NCBI GenBank assembly: GCA_035513995.1
Contig: DATKBL010000133.1
Span: 1-12,227 of the forward strand
Source of the DNA: DASUTW01 sp035513995
GTDB taxonomy: Bacteria; Actinomycetota; UBA4738; CALAEC01
Direction of reading: 5' to 3'
Length of the DNA stretch: 12,227 nt
Each line of letters begins with the position of its first letter. Position 1 is the stretch's first letter. Made by a program: the position numbers and the translations under genes. Below, in pieces: positions 11,530 through 12,227 of this stretch. The notes beneath the pieces are model-generated. The model saw nothing but the letters and a program-made list of their open reading frames with translations. It was not told the DNA's origin and searched no databases.

Positions 11530-12227
11530 CCGACGAGCGGCGGCTCATCGTCTCGGAGTTCGTCACTCTGGACGGCGTGATGGAGGCTCCCGGGCACGAG
11601 GAGCACCCGGACGGCCGGAACGCCTGGGCGCTGCGCGGCACGAGCGAGGACCAGCAGCGCTACAAGGTAGACGAGCTGATCGCGACGGGCGCCATCCTCC
11701 TGGGCCGCGTCACCTACCAGATCTTCGCGGCCTTCTGGCCCACGGCGCCGGCGAGCGAGTTCAAGGACGGGATGAACGCCGTCCCCAAGCACGTGGTCTC
11801 CCGCACCCTCCAGGAGCCCACATGGAGCAACACCTCGATCGTTCGCGACGTGGCCCGGGAGGTCCCGGAGCTGAAGGCGACGCCCGGCGGCGACATCCTC
11901 GTGCACGGGAGCGCCGACCTGGTCGACTCCCTGATGCGGCTCCGTCTCGTCGACGAGCTCCGGATCATGGTGTTCCCGGTGGTCCTGGGGAGCGGGAAGC
12001 GCCTCTTCCGGGACGAGAGCGATCTCTCGCACCTGGAGCTCGTGGAGACGAGGTCCTTCAGCTCCGGCGTCGTCCTGCTCACCTACCGGCCCGCCCTCGA
12101 GGCGCCGTGGAGCGAGTACGAGCAGGAGTACGCCTGGACCGAGGAGCACGTCCGGTCCATGCAGGCCGCCAAGGATCCCGATCGGGTGCTGGCCTCGGTC
12201 CTCTTCACCGACATCGTGGACTCGACC
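11526..12227 (+). CDS. RibD_C/dihydrofolate-reductase-like domain fused to a class III nucleotide cyclase domain (3' end beyond window)
   Basis: An uninterrupted frame of 234 codons from GTG at 11526 to the last base; no stop is reached. Residues 6-188 form a RibD C-terminal/DHFR-like reductase domain: LIVSEFVTLDGVMEAP (7-22), AILLGRVTYQIFAAFWP (56-72), DILVHGSADLVDSLM (123-137) and ELRIMVFPVVLGSGKRLF (144-161). This domain normally ends a 180-190-residue protein. Here an acidic/aromatic linker (189-217) leads into DRVLASVLFTDIVDST (219-234), the unmistakable start of a class III adenylate/guanylate cyclase catalytic domain with the first metal-binding aspartate D229. The protein may therefore join an NADPH- or folate-like reductase fold to cAMP or cGMP synthesis. 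The GTGA overlap with the hydrolase stop supports the start and coupling. The rest of the cyclase, including the second metal aspartate and transition-state residues, cannot be seen. Confidence 0.88.
   Translation, partial: MTDERRLIVSEFVTLDGVMEAPGHEEHPDGRNAWALRGTSEDQQRYKVDELIATGAILLGRVTYQIFAAFWPTAPASEFKDGMNAVPKHVVSRTLQEPTWSNTSIVRDVAREVPELKATPGGDILVHGSADLVDSLMRLRLVDELRIMVFPVVLGSGKRLFRDESDLSHLELVETRSFSSGVVLLTYRPALEAPWSEYEQEYAWTEEHVRSMQAAKDPDRVLASVLFTDIVDST

Overview
The window is GC-rich chromosomal DNA (about 70% or more by eye). It is densely packed, with short intergenic gaps, frequent GTG starts and strong third-position G/C bias. The gene families (SigG/SigX5-type ECF sigma factor, stand-alone STAS protein, MauE-type DoxX plus TlpA, DCC-family protein, divergent lipoate ligase with a YCPG motif, class III cyclase fusion) and the TAnnnT -10 hexamers placed almost on start codons point to a member of the Actinomycetota, probably an uncultivated or deep-branching lineage. 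I see no rRNA, tRNA, CRISPR array, transposase, integrase or phage gene. No stretch longer than 300 bases lacks a gene; the largest gaps are about 150 bp (6062-6213 and 8987-9137).

Layout from left to right. A truncated Nif3-family gene leaves the left edge on the minus strand. It is divergent from a secreted RTX-like calcium-binding protein (305-895). That gene converges on a minus-strand pair: an ion-channel-like membrane protein with a degenerate selectivity filter (1672-2352) and a lipoate-protein ligase family enzyme (892-1659). Divergent from the pair are a DCC-family thiol protein (2406-2789) and a PaaI-type hotdog thioesterase (2799-3176). A perfect GC hairpin (3215-3239) separates these from a translationally coupled minus-strand redox pair, a MauE/DoxX membrane protein (3902-4396) followed by an anchored TlpA-like thioredoxin (3255-3902). 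Next come an unrecognised eight-helix membrane protein (4507-5277), an isocitrate lyase/PEP mutase-family enzyme (5270-6061, minus), a VOC/glyoxalase protein (6214-6624) and an endonuclease/exonuclease/phosphatase-family enzyme (6630-7592, minus).

The right third reads as a regulatory and export locus. A stand-alone STAS protein (7711-8046) overlaps tail-to-tail with an ECF sigma factor carrying a SnoaL-like C-terminal domain (7988-8986, minus). The sigma gene is divergent from a tight plus-strand operon: a 14-helix DHA2-type MFS exporter, an alpha/beta hydrolase, and an open frame that fuses a RibD_C/dihydrofolate-reductase-like domain to the beginning of a class III nucleotide cyclase domain, cut off by the window edge. 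This fusion, and the possibility that the sigma factor controls its operon, is the most novel part of the window.

Across the window, several genes (DCC protein, PaaI, and probably Nif3, MauE and lipoate ligase) have a TAnnnT or NATNNT hexamer exactly 6 or 9 bases before the start codon, which suggests leaderless or nearly leaderless mRNAs. Others have a -10 further upstream plus a clear Shine-Dalgarno sequence.
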